Assembly: GCA_030692905.1 (NCBI GenBank)
Contig: JAUYBT010000030.1
Location: 1 to 37,529, forward strand
Origin: Bacteroidales bacterium
GTDB taxonomy: Bacteria > Bacteroidota > Bacteroidia > Bacteroidales > VadinHA17
Reading direction: 5' to 3'
Length of the DNA stretch: 37,529 nucleotides
Each line of letters begins with the position of its first letter. Within the stretch, counting starts at the first letter, position 1. Of this stretch, positions 1-8,001 are shown piece by piece. A program made the position numbers and the translations under genes. The notes under the pieces are model-generated. The model had not been told where the DNA came from and did no database searches. It worked only from the letters and a program-made list of their open reading frames with translations.

Positions 1-55
1 AAGTTAAAGCCGATAATTTTATATATTTACACCTGATTTAAAGCAATCTAGTTAG

Positions 56-1843
56 ATGGACAATATCCGGAATTTCTGCATAATAGCTCATATTGACCAT
101 GGCAAGAGTACACTGGCCGACCGGTTACTGGAGAAGACCAATACAATAACCGAAAGAGAATACCAGGCACAGGTACTCGACGACATGGATATTGAAAGGG
201 AAAGAGGCATAACAATAAAGAGTCATGCAATTCAGATGGAATATTTCCATGACGGTAAAAAGTATATCCTGAATCTTATTGATACACCCGGGCATGTTGA
301 TTTTTCTTATGAAGTATCGCGGTCAATTGCTGCATGCGAAGGTGCTTTACTTGTTATAGATGCTACTCAGGGAATACAGGCACAAACCATATCGAACCTC
401 TATATGGCTATCGATCACAATCTTGAAATTATTCCGGTGCTAAACAAGATGGACATGGCCAACGCGATGCCTGAAGAGGTTAAGGATCAGATCGTTGACC
501 TTGTAGGTTGCAAAAGGGAAGACATCATTGAGGCAAGCGCAAAGACAGGCATGGGAGTAGAAAAAATTCTTCGTGATATTGTAAATCATATTCCACCTCC
601 GGAAGGAAATCCCGATGCCCCTTTACAGGCTCTGGTATTTGATTCAATCTTCAATTCATTCAGAGGTATTATTGCTTACTTTAAAATAATTAATGGAACA
701 ATACGTAAAGGTGACAGGGTAAAATTCTTCAGTACGGAACATGAATATAATGCAGAAGAGATAGGAGTTTTAAAATTTAAACAGGATCCCCGCGATAAAT
801 TGGGGGCAGGCGATGTTGGTTATATTATTTCAGGAATAAAAAACTCCGTAGAAGTTAAGGTTGGTGATACTATTACACATGTTAAGAACCCCTGTGATAA
901 AGCAATTTCAGGATTTGAGGATGTTAAACCAATGGTGTTTGCCGGAATTTACCCTATTGATGCTGATGAGTATGAAGACCTGAGAATTTCAATAGAAAAG
1001 TTACAGTTGAATGATGCTTCTCTTTCATTCATTCCGGAATCATCAGCAGCACTTGGATTTGGTTTCAGGTGCGGTTTCCTGGGACTACTTCATATGGAAA
1101 TCATCCAGGAGCGTCTCAACAGGGAGTTCGACATGGATGTGATTACAACGGTACCAAACGTTTCTTATAAAGCATATACCACCAAAGGAGAAGAGATTGA
1201 TGTTCATAATCCTTCGGGGTTGCCTCCTGTTAACCATCTCGACCGTATTGAGGAGCCCTATATTATTGCACAGGTAATTACATTATCTGAGTATGTAGGC
1301 TCAATAATGAATCTTTGTATTGATAAAAGGGGTGTTCTGAAAAATCAGGTTTACCTTACAAGAGACAGGGTTGAAATAACATTCGAAATGCCTCTGGCAG
1401 AAATTGTTTTTGATTTCTACGATAAACTTAAGAGCATCTCTAAAGGGTATGCCTCTTTTGATTATTATTATACTACATATCAAAAGGCGGATCTTGTAAG
1501 GCTTGATATCCTTTTAAACGGTGAAATGGTGGATGCTCTTTCCACACTTATTTACAGAGGTCATGCATACGAATTTGGCCGGAAGATGTGTGTCAAACTT
1601 AAAGAACTTATTCCGCGTCAGCAGTTTGACATTGCCATACAGGCAGCGATAGGAGCGAAAATTATTTCCCGCGAAACAGTAAAGGCAGTCAGAAAGGATG
1701 TAACAGCAAAATGTTACGGCGGCGATATTACAAGGAAAAGAAAACTTCTGGAGAAACAGAAGAAAGGGAAGAAACGAATGAGGCTGGTGGGAAACGTTGA
1801 AGTTCCTCAACAGGCATTCCTTGCAGTTTTAAAACTTGACTAA
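56..1843 (+). CDS. lepA: Elongation factor 4 (LepA), ribosome-associated GTPase
   Basis: Translational GTPase that acts on the 70S ribosome in the cytoplasm; the family is linked to back-translocation and ribosome biogenesis. The 595-residue length is normal for LepA. The protein starts MDNIRNFCIIAHIDHGKST, which contains the P-loop (AHIDHGKST), followed by the switch II motif DTPGHVDF and the guanine-specificity motif NKMD. The C-terminal LepA-specific domain is complete and ends in a Lys/Arg-rich tail (KRKLLEKQKKGKKRMR) typical of the family. The ATG at 56 puts the P-loop at the usual distance from the N-terminus. TATATTTA at 22-29 is one base off the Bacteroidota -7 box. A terminator-like stem follows the stop, and the next gene is convergent. 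Identification is secure. Confidence 0.97.
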   Translation: MDNIRNFCIIAHIDHGKSTLADRLLEKTNTITEREYQAQVLDDMDIERERGITIKSHAIQMEYFHDGKKYILNLIDTPGHVDFSYEVSRSIAACEGALLVIDATQGIQAQTISNLYMAIDHNLEIIPVLNKMDMANAMPEEVKDQIVDLVGCKREDIIEASAKTGMGVEKILRDIVNHIPPPEGNPDAPLQALVFDSIFNSFRGIIAYFKIINGTIRKGDRVKFFSTEHEYNAEEIGVLKFKQDPRDKLGAGDVGYIISGIKNSVEVKVGDTITHVKNPCDKAISGFEDVKPMVFAGIYPIDADEYEDLRISIEKLQLNDASLSFIPESSAALGFGFRCGFLGLLHMEIIQERLNREFDMDVITTVPNVSYKAYTTKGEEIDVHNPSGLPPVNHLDRIEEPYIIAQVITLSEYVGSIMNLCIDKRGVLKNQVYLTRDRVEITFEMPLAEIVFDFYDKLKSISKGYASFDYYYTTYQKADLVRLDILLNGEMVDALSTLIYRGHAYEFGRKMCVKLKELIPRQQFDIAIQAAIGAKIISRETVKAVRKDVTAKCYGGDITRKRKLLEKQKKGKKRMRLVGNVEVPQQAFLAVLKLD

Positions 1844-1868
1844 TCCGATCAACCAACCTAAGTTCTTT

Positions 1869-1905
1869 ACCCTGACCAAATCTAAAAAATTTCAGGGTGT
1901 TTTTT
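1869..1905 (+). terminator. Rho-independent terminator after lepA
   Basis: ACCCTGA (1869-1875) pairs with TCAGGGT (1892-1898) and is followed by GTTTTTTT. It lies 25 bases after the lepA stop and its T-run touches the stop of the convergent response-regulator gene. The reverse strand also has an A/T-rich flank, so it may work both ways. Confidence 0.65.
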
Positions 1906-2591
1906 CAGCAAATAAGTTTATAGCCTCTTCCGTGTACGTTTAATATTTTTACAGACGGGTCTTTTTTGAGATATTTTCTCAATCTTGTAATATATACATC
2001 CATGCTCCTTGCATTAAAATAGTTATCATCAATCCAGATAGTTTTTAATGCAAAGTTTCTCTCCAGTATTTCGTTCCCATGCCGACATAATAGTTCAAGC
2101 AGCTCTGATTCCTTTGTTGTGAGTTTTATTAGTTGATCTCCGTAAACAAGCAATTGTTTCAGAGGCTCAAAAGAATAACCTCCAATTACATAGGGTCCCT
2201 CTTTTTTATTTACGGAAGTATTGGTGGTTCTTCTCAGGATGGCTTCGATGCGGTAAAGCAGCTCCTCCATTGAAAATGGTTTTGTAATATAATCATCAGC
2301 ACCTGATTTGAATCCTTCTATTATGTCTTCTTTCTGGTTTTTTGCTGTAAGAAAAATTATGGGTACTTCAGGGTTTGTAAGGCGAATCTCTTTTGCAAGA
2401 GTAAGTCCATCCATTTCGGGCATCATAATATCAAGTATGCACAGCCCGAATGACTCTGCAGAGAAGGCTTCAAGAGCCAGACTACCGTTTATGAACAGTG
2501 TTGTTTCATAGTTCTTAGCGGTGAGATAATTCCTTAACATGATGCCCAGGTTGCTGTCATCTTCGGCAAGCAGAATTCTAATCTTATTCAT
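1905..2591 (-). CDS. OmpR-family response regulator (RprY-like)
   Basis: DNA-binding response regulator of 228 residues. The N-terminal receiver domain has the acidic pair in LLAEDDSN, the phospho-acceptor Asp in CILDIMMPEMDG (near residue 53) and the conserved Lys in DDYITKPF. From about residue 130 a winged-helix effector domain of the OmpR/PhoB type follows, with the typical ending YITRLRKYLKKDPSVKILNVHGRGYKL. The ATG overlaps the stop of the upstream kinase gene by 4 bp (2588-2591), so the two are co-transcribed and translationally coupled. The pair resembles RprY/RprX of Bacteroides; the regulon cannot be read from this window. The function class is certain, the RprY name is inference. 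Confidence 0.93.
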   Translation of the reverse strand: MNKIRILLAEDDSNLGIMLRNYLTAKNYETTLFINGSLALEAFSAESFGLCILDIMMPEMDGLTLAKEIRLTNPEVPIIFLTAKNQKEDIIEGFKSGADDYITKPFSMEELLYRIEAILRRTTNTSVNKKEGPYVIGGYSFEPLKQLLVYGDQLIKLTTKESELLELLCRHGNEILERNFALKTIWIDDNYFNARSMDVYITRLRKYLKKDPSVKILNVHGRGYKLIC

Positions 2592-4144
2592 TTTAATCCG
2601 TTTTGTGGAAGAAAAATAGTAAATCTTGTTCCTTTATTAATCTGGCTATCAGCCTTAATTGTTCCGTTATGTTCTTCTATAATCTTCTTAACATAACTTA
2701 AACCGAGGCCAAACCCTTTTACATTATGAACATTACCGGAAGGGACACGAAAGAATTTGTCAAAAATCCTTTTCAGGTTTTCTTTACTTATCCCCATACC
2801 TTTATCTTCAATAGTAACCAAAATACCTTTCTTGTTATTACGGGTGGAGATAATTATTTCCGGTTTATCTTTAGAGTATTTAATTGCATTATCAATAAGG
2901 TTGGAGATTGAATTCAGAAAATGAATTTCATCAACCATTGCAAGTGACATCGTGGCCTGAAAATCACTCTTTATCAAGCCATCGTGGTTTCCGATCTGAA
3001 GAGCGAAATTATCTACTGCTTTATTAATTATCCCATTAACATCCAACTCAACCAGATTGAATTTCATTTTTATTTTTTCAAATATTGCCATCTGGAGAAC
3101 TTTCTCAACCTGGAACTTAAGTCTCATGCTCTCATCGGAAATAACTTTTGCCAGGTTGTCGATATTTCTATCCTTGTCGGAGATTGTTTTATCGGCCATC
3201 ATCTGGGAAGCCAGAGATATTGTGGAAATAGGTGTTTTAAGCTCATGAGTCATATTGTTTATGAAATCACTCCTTATTTCTGAAATCCTTTTTTGGCGGA
3301 AAATAACAATAAAAGTCCCGGTGGAAAGGATCAGCAGAAGCAAGGTAAACAGCAGGGATAAAAAACCAAGGATTCCGATTTTCTCAAATTTATATTGTTG
3401 TTCCTGAAGGCAATATAGTACTATCTGATTCTGACTGGGAACAGGGTCGTTCGGAAAAAGCTGAATGATGAATTTATTTGTCCCTGGCTTATCGGTAAAA
3501 CCAGGCGTTTTCCATATATTTCCCAAGCGCCCGGACCGGATGGAGAATTCATAATCGAGATAAATTCCGGCATTATTAAGGGCTGTTCTGAGTTGCTGAT
3601 TCAGATTTTCAGGATCTATTCTTTCTCTGATATCAGGGGTATTGCGAAGTATTTTCTCCATTATATTCTCGAGGAAAACAATTTTATTACTCACCCTTCC
3701 GGTTATATCCGAATTAGTTATTTGTGGCGAAGGTTCAGGTGTTTCATCTGTGGAAAAGGGAGAAATATCTTCAGCTGAAATAAATATTTTATGACCTGAA
3801 CTGGTTATTGCTATTGGTTCACCAGGATTATTAAGTCCATACATTTCAAGAAGTTTGGAGTTGGGCTGATATCCCTGAAGTTTCCTGGCCAGAGGAGAAT
3901 TAGCGGGAACAATTGCTGTAACTGAATCTGTTGATGCCGGATCGATATCTTCAACGATATTTTTTATTAATTCCTTCTCTTCAAGATCAAGAACGACTGA
4001 CTCAAGAGCTTTATTAGCAAGGTAACGGAATTGCTGATCGGTTATAGCAATCGCATTTCGAATCCAGTATAACTGTATAAGGATCAGCCCCGAGATAGAC
4101 AGAAAAAAAAATATGGCCAGTAATACTATGGTTTTCCGCTTCAT
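2588..4144 (-). CDS. Two-component sensor histidine kinase (RprX-like)
   Basis: Membrane-bound sensor kinase, 518 residues. An N-terminal membrane helix (about residues 5-27) and a second one (about 255-280, rich in Leu/Ile/Phe) enclose a periplasmic sensor region of roughly 225 residues with no recognisable domain. The cytoplasmic part has the HisKA motif FINNMTHELKTPISTISLA with the phospho-acceptor His, then the HATPase boxes: N box NLIDNAIKYS, G1 box DKGMGIS, F box DKFFR and G2 box GFGLGLSYVKKI. No HAMP domain is obvious. It is the first gene of a two-gene operon with the response regulator. TACTTTTG on the minus strand (plus 4152-4159) lies only about 8 bases upstream of the start, so the message could be almost leaderless. 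Confidence 0.94.
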   Translation of the reverse strand: MKRKTIVLLAIFFFLSISGLILIQLYWIRNAIAITDQQFRYLANKALESVVLDLEEKELIKNIVEDIDPASTDSVTAIVPANSPLARKLQGYQPNSKLLEMYGLNNPGEPIAITSSGHKIFISAEDISPFSTDETPEPSPQITNSDITGRVSNKIVFLENIMEKILRNTPDIRERIDPENLNQQLRTALNNAGIYLDYEFSIRSGRLGNIWKTPGFTDKPGTNKFIIQLFPNDPVPSQNQIVLYCLQEQQYKFEKIGILGFLSLLFTLLLLILSTGTFIVIFRQKRISEIRSDFINNMTHELKTPISTISLASQMMADKTISDKDRNIDNLAKVISDESMRLKFQVEKVLQMAIFEKIKMKFNLVELDVNGIINKAVDNFALQIGNHDGLIKSDFQATMSLAMVDEIHFLNSISNLIDNAIKYSKDKPEIIISTRNNKKGILVTIEDKGMGISKENLKRIFDKFFRVPSGNVHNVKGFGLGLSYVKKIIEEHNGTIKADSQINKGTRFTIFLPQNGLK

Positions 4145-4151
4145 ACAGACA

Positions 4152-4159
4152 CAAAAGTA
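4152..4159 (-). promoter_or_regulatory. Possible -7 box for the histidine kinase operon
   Basis: Minus-strand TACTTTTG fits TAnnTTTG, the Bacteroidota -7 consensus. No good -33 TTG lies 19-20 bases upstream, and the box is so close to the ATG that the transcript would be nearly leaderless. Weak support. Confidence 0.3.
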
Positions 4160-4335
4160 CTTGTATATATTTTATATTACCACTCTTTAACTTTCTTTAA
4201 CAATCCTGACTGTTTCAGGCGATTATTACAGGAATTGCGAAGACACAAAAAATAAATTATTTTAACATATCATTAAAATATTGTTAATATTCAACTATTT
4301 AGAAAAAAATATTTTTTTAATCCGGTTATTTATAT

Positions 4336-4458
4336 TATATTTGCAAAGGATTTGGCATGATATTTGAATCAAAAGATATAGAGGTTTTTTTCATAGGTTA
4401 GGTTAGTTTTTAGGGTTATCAAAAAAGTGAGCCGCTTTCATAGCGGCTCTTCTTTTTG
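4336..4458 (+). ncRNA. Candidate short transcript: promoter box to terminator, no gene
   Basis: This 334-base gap (4145-4478) has no ordinary gene. On the plus strand a perfect TAnnTTTG box (TATATTTG, 4336-4343) is followed about 85 bases later by a strong terminator (stem 4429-4449, then TTCTTTTTG). That would give an RNA of about 105-110 nt starting near 4350. The only ORF inside is a 14-codon peptide (ATG at 4358, stop TAG), MIFESKDIEVFFIG, which may be chance. A small regulatory RNA, a short leader peptide or a coincidence are all possible. There is no homology evidence; this is inference from signal spacing. Confidence 0.35.
4429..4457. terminator. Bidirectional terminator
   Basis: A perfect 8-bp stem (GAGCCGCT / AGCGGCTC) with loop TTCAT is followed by TTCTTTTT on the plus strand and by ACTTTTTTG on the minus strand. 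On the minus strand it ends the gene whose stop is at 4479; on the plus strand it would end the candidate short RNA. Confidence 0.8.
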
Positions 4459-4478
4459 TATCATGTCTCAGGAAAACT

Positions 4479-4919
4479 TTATTGGGTCAGGTATTGTAAA
4501 TTCTTATCCTTAAAGGTATTTATATCAATATTGAACACTGCATTTACAGATTCAATTTCTCTCAGACTGGCAGTTATCTGATCTGTATGATTTTCATTTT
4601 CAGCATCCTGTACCTGAAAAATGTAATCTACATTTTTCAGTTTTTTAAGAAGAAAGCTTTTGCCAGACCGGTTTGAGAACAGATTAAACACTACATCCGG
4701 AGACTTACTGGAATCCGAAAACCGGCTAAATGCCAGTTCAGATCCGGTATCATCAGTAATCTTAAGGGGTAATATGTTTTTAAGAGAAATCCGGAATTTC
4801 TTATTAATTGAAAGTGAAAGTTTATAGTCAGGTTCTGCTGATACTATTCCAAGAAGTATAAACTCATCATTCTGGTTAATCTTAAGTTGCAATCGTGTTA
4901 TTCTTTGAATACTCTTCAT
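4479..4919 (-). CDS. IPExxxVDY-like family protein
   Basis: Small protein of 146 residues with no signal peptide or membrane helix. The central KKLKNVDYIFQV keeps the VDY part of the IPExxxVDY signature, while the IPE part is degenerate. The N-terminal half has alternating hydrophobic strands (FILLGIVSAEPDYKLSLSINKKF). In Bacteroidota this uncharacterised family is commonly encoded next to rnc, and here it lies 49 bases downstream of rnc on the same strand, which supports the assignment. It ends in a strong terminator, so acpP-fabF-rnc-this gene is probably one transcription unit. No biochemical role is known to me. Confidence 0.7.
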   Translation of the reverse strand: MKSIQRITRLQLKINQNDEFILLGIVSAEPDYKLSLSINKKFRISLKNILPLKITDDTGSELAFSRFSDSSKSPDVVFNLFSNRSGKSFLLKKLKNVDYIFQVQDAENENHTDQITASLREIESVNAVFNIDINTFKDKNLQYLTQ

Positions 4920-4968
4920 CTTTCGACGGCTTAACTAATAAAGTTAAGTAAAAAAGAAATACCAAACC

Positions 4969-5709
4969 TTATACGTTGAATTTATCTTTCAGTCTTTTCC
5001 ATGCCTGACTGGAAGATTCCTGTTCGGCCTCCTTTTTTGAGGCTCCGTGGCCTTCCCCTAACTCTTCTTTATCAATGAAAAGGATTGTTGAGAAGACAGA
5101 TTTTTTGAGGTTAAAATCATATTCCTCATTATATGTGAACATGAGGTTGGATTTATGCTTTTGCACCCATTCAAAAATAAGACTTTTATAATCTGTATCT
5201 GTATTAACGATCACATTCAGATCGAGGTATTTATTAAGTACATTACTGATAAAGAGCTTTTTGGTTTTTTTGAATCCTTTGTCTATAAAGACTGATCCGA
5301 TAAGTGCCTCGAGGGCATCACCATAAAGATTTTTTGTCGGGTGAACAGAACTGACATTGCTGATAAGGATTTTATTGATCCCCATTGATACCGCCAGTTG
5401 ATTAAGTACTTCCCTGTTCACAATCCTTGACCGTATTTTGGTCATAAAGCCTTCGCTGGCATCTGGGAATTTCTCGAAGAGATAATCTGACAGAATTGCA
5501 TCGAGCACGGCATCTCCCAGATACTCAAGCCTTTCATTATTCACTTTTTTACCATTGGGCAGGGTAAAAGAAGCTGACCGGTGGATAAATGCTATTTCGT
5601 ATAATTTAAGGTTTCCTGGACTAAAGCCTAAGATCTTTTTTAAACGGGAACCAAATTCCCGGTTATCGAGTACATATGTACCATTTATTCTTTTCCGGAA
5701 TAATGACAC
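4969..5709 (-). CDS. rnc: Ribonuclease III
   Basis: Double-strand-specific endoribonuclease for rRNA and mRNA processing, 246 residues. The RNase III signature NERLEYLGDAVLDAILSDYL carries the catalytic acidic residues, with a second acidic site in GDALEALIGSVFIDKG. From about residue 175 a dsRNA-binding domain follows, ending GEGHGASKKEAEQESSSQAW. The start codon is GTG at 5707-5709, and its first G is the last base of the fabF stop (TAGTG). That is a one-base overlap implying translational coupling. The acpP-fabF-rnc order is a common bacterial arrangement. Confidence 0.95.
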   Translation of the reverse strand: MSLFRKRINGTYVLDNREFGSRLKKILGFSPGNLKLYEIAFIHRSASFTLPNGKKVNNERLEYLGDAVLDAILSDYLFEKFPDASEGFMTKIRSRIVNREVLNQLAVSMGINKILISNVSSVHPTKNLYGDALEALIGSVFIDKGFKKTKKLFISNVLNKYLDLNVIVNTDTDYKSLIFEWVQKHKSNLMFTYNEEYDFNLKKSVFSTILFIDKEELGEGHGASKKEAEQESSSQAWKRLKDKFNV

Positions 5710-6956
5710 TAAACTTCAGCTTTTTTAATGACGACAGAAGCGTTATGACCCCCAAACCCAAAGGTATTACTGATGGCAACATTAACTTTTCTGTTCTGGG
5801 CTTTGTTGAGTGTAAGATTCAGTTTTTGATCAATTGCAGGATCAGGAATCTTGAAGTTGATGGTAGGAGGAATGATGTCGTGAACAACAGACATTATGGC
5901 TGCAATTGCTTCAACAGCACCGGCTGCTCCCAAAAGGTGACCTGTCATTGATTTAGTCGAACTGATATTTAGCTTATAGGCATGTTCTCCAAAAACACTT
6001 ACAATAGCTTTTGTTTCAGAGACATCACCCAGCGGAGTTGCTGTGCCATGTACATTTATATAATCAACATCTTCGTACTTCAGGCAAGCATCATTTACCG
6101 CAAGTTTCATTACATTCTGTGCACCAAGTCCCTCAGGATGAGGAGCCGTCAGGTGATAGGCATCAGCAGTTAATCCTGTACCAACTAATTCGGCATACAC
6201 TTTTGCACCTCTTGCTTTGGCGTGTTCATACTCCTCAACTACCAATGCGCCTGCACCTTCTCCCAGGACAAACCCATCACGGGTCTGATCGAAAGGTCTT
6301 GATGCAGATTGAAATTCAGCATTATTTGTAGAGAGGGCCTGTAATGCATTAAAACCACCAATTCCCGGTTCATTGATACTGGCTTCTGAACCTCCGGTAA
6401 TGAAAATATCTGCTTTTCCCCAGCGTATATAATTGATAGCATCAATAATTGCGTTGGTGGAGGAGGCACATGCTGAAACAGTAGCGAAGTTTGGCCCTCT
6501 GAAACCGTATTTTATTGAGATTGATCCGGCAGCAATGTTTCCGATCATCTTGGGGATAAAGAATGGACTGAAGCGGGGTGTCCCATCCCCAAGGACATAA
6601 CTTTTAATGGCCAGAAAAAAGGTTTCAAGTCCCCCGATACCTGAAGCCCATATAACCCCAACCCTGTCTTTGTTAACTTTTTCCAGATTTAACCCTGAAT
6701 CAATTATTGCTTCGTCAGTGGCAATGAGTGCATACTGAGAATACAAATCCAGTTTGTAGGCCTCTTTCCTGTCAAAATACTTTGCAGAGTCGTAGTCCTT
6801 TAATTCGCAGGCAAATTTGGTTTTGAACTTTTCAGTATCAAAACGTGTAATAATTACTGATCCGCTGACACCATTTTTTAGTCCTTCCCAATATTCGTGC
6901 AAATTATTACCTAAAGGAGTTAATACTCCCAGACCTGTCACTACAACTCTTCTCAT
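5709..6956 (-). CDS. fabF: 3-oxoacyl-[acyl-carrier-protein] synthase II
   Basis: Condensing enzyme of type II fatty acid synthesis: it extends acyl-ACP with malonyl-ACP in the cytoplasm. The protein is 415 residues. The KAS II catalytic triad is present: Cys in VSACASSTNAI, His in NVHGTATPLGD and His in SMTGHLLGAAGA. The C-terminal ISNTFGFGGHNAS is the usual FabF ending. The gene lies 23 bases downstream of acpP, whose product carries its substrate, and overlaps the rnc start by one base. Identification is secure. Confidence 0.97.
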   Translation of the reverse strand: MRRVVVTGLGVLTPLGNNLHEYWEGLKNGVSGSVIITRFDTEKFKTKFACELKDYDSAKYFDRKEAYKLDLYSQYALIATDEAIIDSGLNLEKVNKDRVGVIWASGIGGLETFFLAIKSYVLGDGTPRFSPFFIPKMIGNIAAGSISIKYGFRGPNFATVSACASSTNAIIDAINYIRWGKADIFITGGSEASINEPGIGGFNALQALSTNNAEFQSASRPFDQTRDGFVLGEGAGALVVEEYEHAKARGAKVYAELVGTGLTADAYHLTAPHPEGLGAQNVMKLAVNDACLKYEDVDYINVHGTATPLGDVSETKAIVSVFGEHAYKLNISSTKSMTGHLLGAAGAVEAIAAIMSVVHDIIPPTINFKIPDPAIDQKLNLTLNKAQNRKVNVAISNTFGFGGHNASVVIKKAEV

Positions 6957-6979
6957 AAATGGGTTATTAAAAATGCAAA

Positions 6980-7216
6980 TTATTTTGCATTCTCTTCAAT
7001 GTACTTGATAGCATCTCCGACTGTGCCAATGGTTTCTGCCTGATCGTCGGGAATACCGATATTGAATTCTTTCTCAAACTCCATGATTAACTCAACAGTA
7101 TCAAGAGAGTCTGCACCTAAATCGTTTGTGAAACTGGCTTCAGGAGTTACTTCTGATTCGTCTACTCCAAGTTTGTCAACTATAATCTCCTTTACTCTTG
7201 TGGCAATGTCCGACAT
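6980..7216 (-). CDS. acpP: Acyl carrier protein
   Basis: Carrier of growing acyl chains in fatty acid synthesis, 78 residues and strongly acidic. The phosphopantetheine attachment Ser lies in the canonical motif GADSLDTVELIMEFEKEF. It is the first gene of the acpP-fabF-rnc unit. The 182-base divergent spacer to purN is very AT-rich and should hold its promoter, but no perfect minus-strand TAnnTTTG box was found. Confidence 0.97.
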   Translation of the reverse strand: MSDIATRVKEIIVDKLGVDESEVTPEASFTNDLGADSLDTVELIMEFEKEFNIGIPDDQAETIGTVGDAIKYIEENAK

Positions 7217-7262
7217 AATAATAAATTTTAATTAATATTAATTTTTGAACCATGTAAAGAAA

Positions 7263-7270
7263 TATATTTG
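7263..7270 (+). promoter_or_regulatory. Possible -7 box for purN
   Basis: TATATTTG matches TAnnTTTG on the plus strand about 130 bases upstream of purN. A TTTG lies upstream at 7244-7247, but the 15-base spacing is shorter than the usual 19-20, so support is weak. Confidence 0.3.
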
Positions 7271-7398
7271 TACTTTATTTTTCAAGAGATTTGATGTTTT
7301 TTTATTTAGGTTACAGTTTAATGTGTTGATAATTAGAAAAATAATCTTATTTTAAGGAATTATTAATAATGGTTGATAAATATGCTAATTATCAAAAT

Positions 7399-8001
7399 AT
7401 GAGGAATATAGCAATTTTTGCTTCTGGCTCCGGTACCAATGCAGAAAACATAATTCAATACTTTTCGAACAGAAATACAGCTAAAGTAAGTCTTGTTTTG
7501 TCAAATAAGCGTCAGGCAATGGTTCTAAAAAGGGCTGAAGCACTTAAAATAAGAACTGTTTTTTTCGAACATAAGGAATTTTATATCACAGGAAAGGTAC
7601 TTCGTTACCTTGGATTATATAAAATTGATTTTATTGTTCTGGCTGGATTTTTATGGCTCGTACCCGAGAATATAATTGAACAATACCCCGGACGAATTAT
7701 AAATATTCACCCTGCACTTTTACCTGGTTATGGTGGAAAAGGAATGTATGGAGATGCTGTCCATAAAGCAGTGATTGGTAATCATGATAAGGAATCAGGA
7801 ATCAGTATTCATTATGTAAATAAATTGTATGATAAGGGGGATATAATTTTTCAGGAACGTTGTAAAGTTGATCCTTCTGATACTCCTGACTTACTTGCTG
7901 AAAAGGTTCATGCCCTTGAATATCTGCATTATCCAAAGATTATTGAAGACCTGGTGGTAAAATTGCCTGATTTTCTAATTAAAGGTCCCGAGGAGGCTTA
8001 A
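7399..8001 (+). CDS. purN: Phosphoribosylglycinamide formyltransferase
   Basis: Transfers a formyl group from 10-formyl-THF to GAR in purine synthesis. The N-terminal MRNIAIFASGSGTNAENI binds the phosphoribosyl moiety. The catalytic region has IINIHPALLPGYGGKGMYG with the Asn-His pair, and SGISIHYVNKLYDKGDIIFQ with the catalytic Asp. I start at the ATG at 7399 because PurN proteins begin almost directly with this strand; an in-frame ATG at 7369 would add ten unconserved residues. From 7399 the protein has 200 residues, close to family size. The last 27 bases overlap the 3' end of the convergent peptidase gene. Confidence 0.94.
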   Translation: MRNIAIFASGSGTNAENIIQYFSNRNTAKVSLVLSNKRQAMVLKRAEALKIRTVFFEHKEFYITGKVLRYLGLYKIDFIVLAGFLWLVPENIIEQYPGRIINIHPALLPGYGGKGMYGDAVHKAVIGNHDKESGISIHYVNKLYDKGDIIFQERCKVDPSDTPDLLAEKVHALEYLHYPKIIEDLVVKLPDFLIKGPEEA

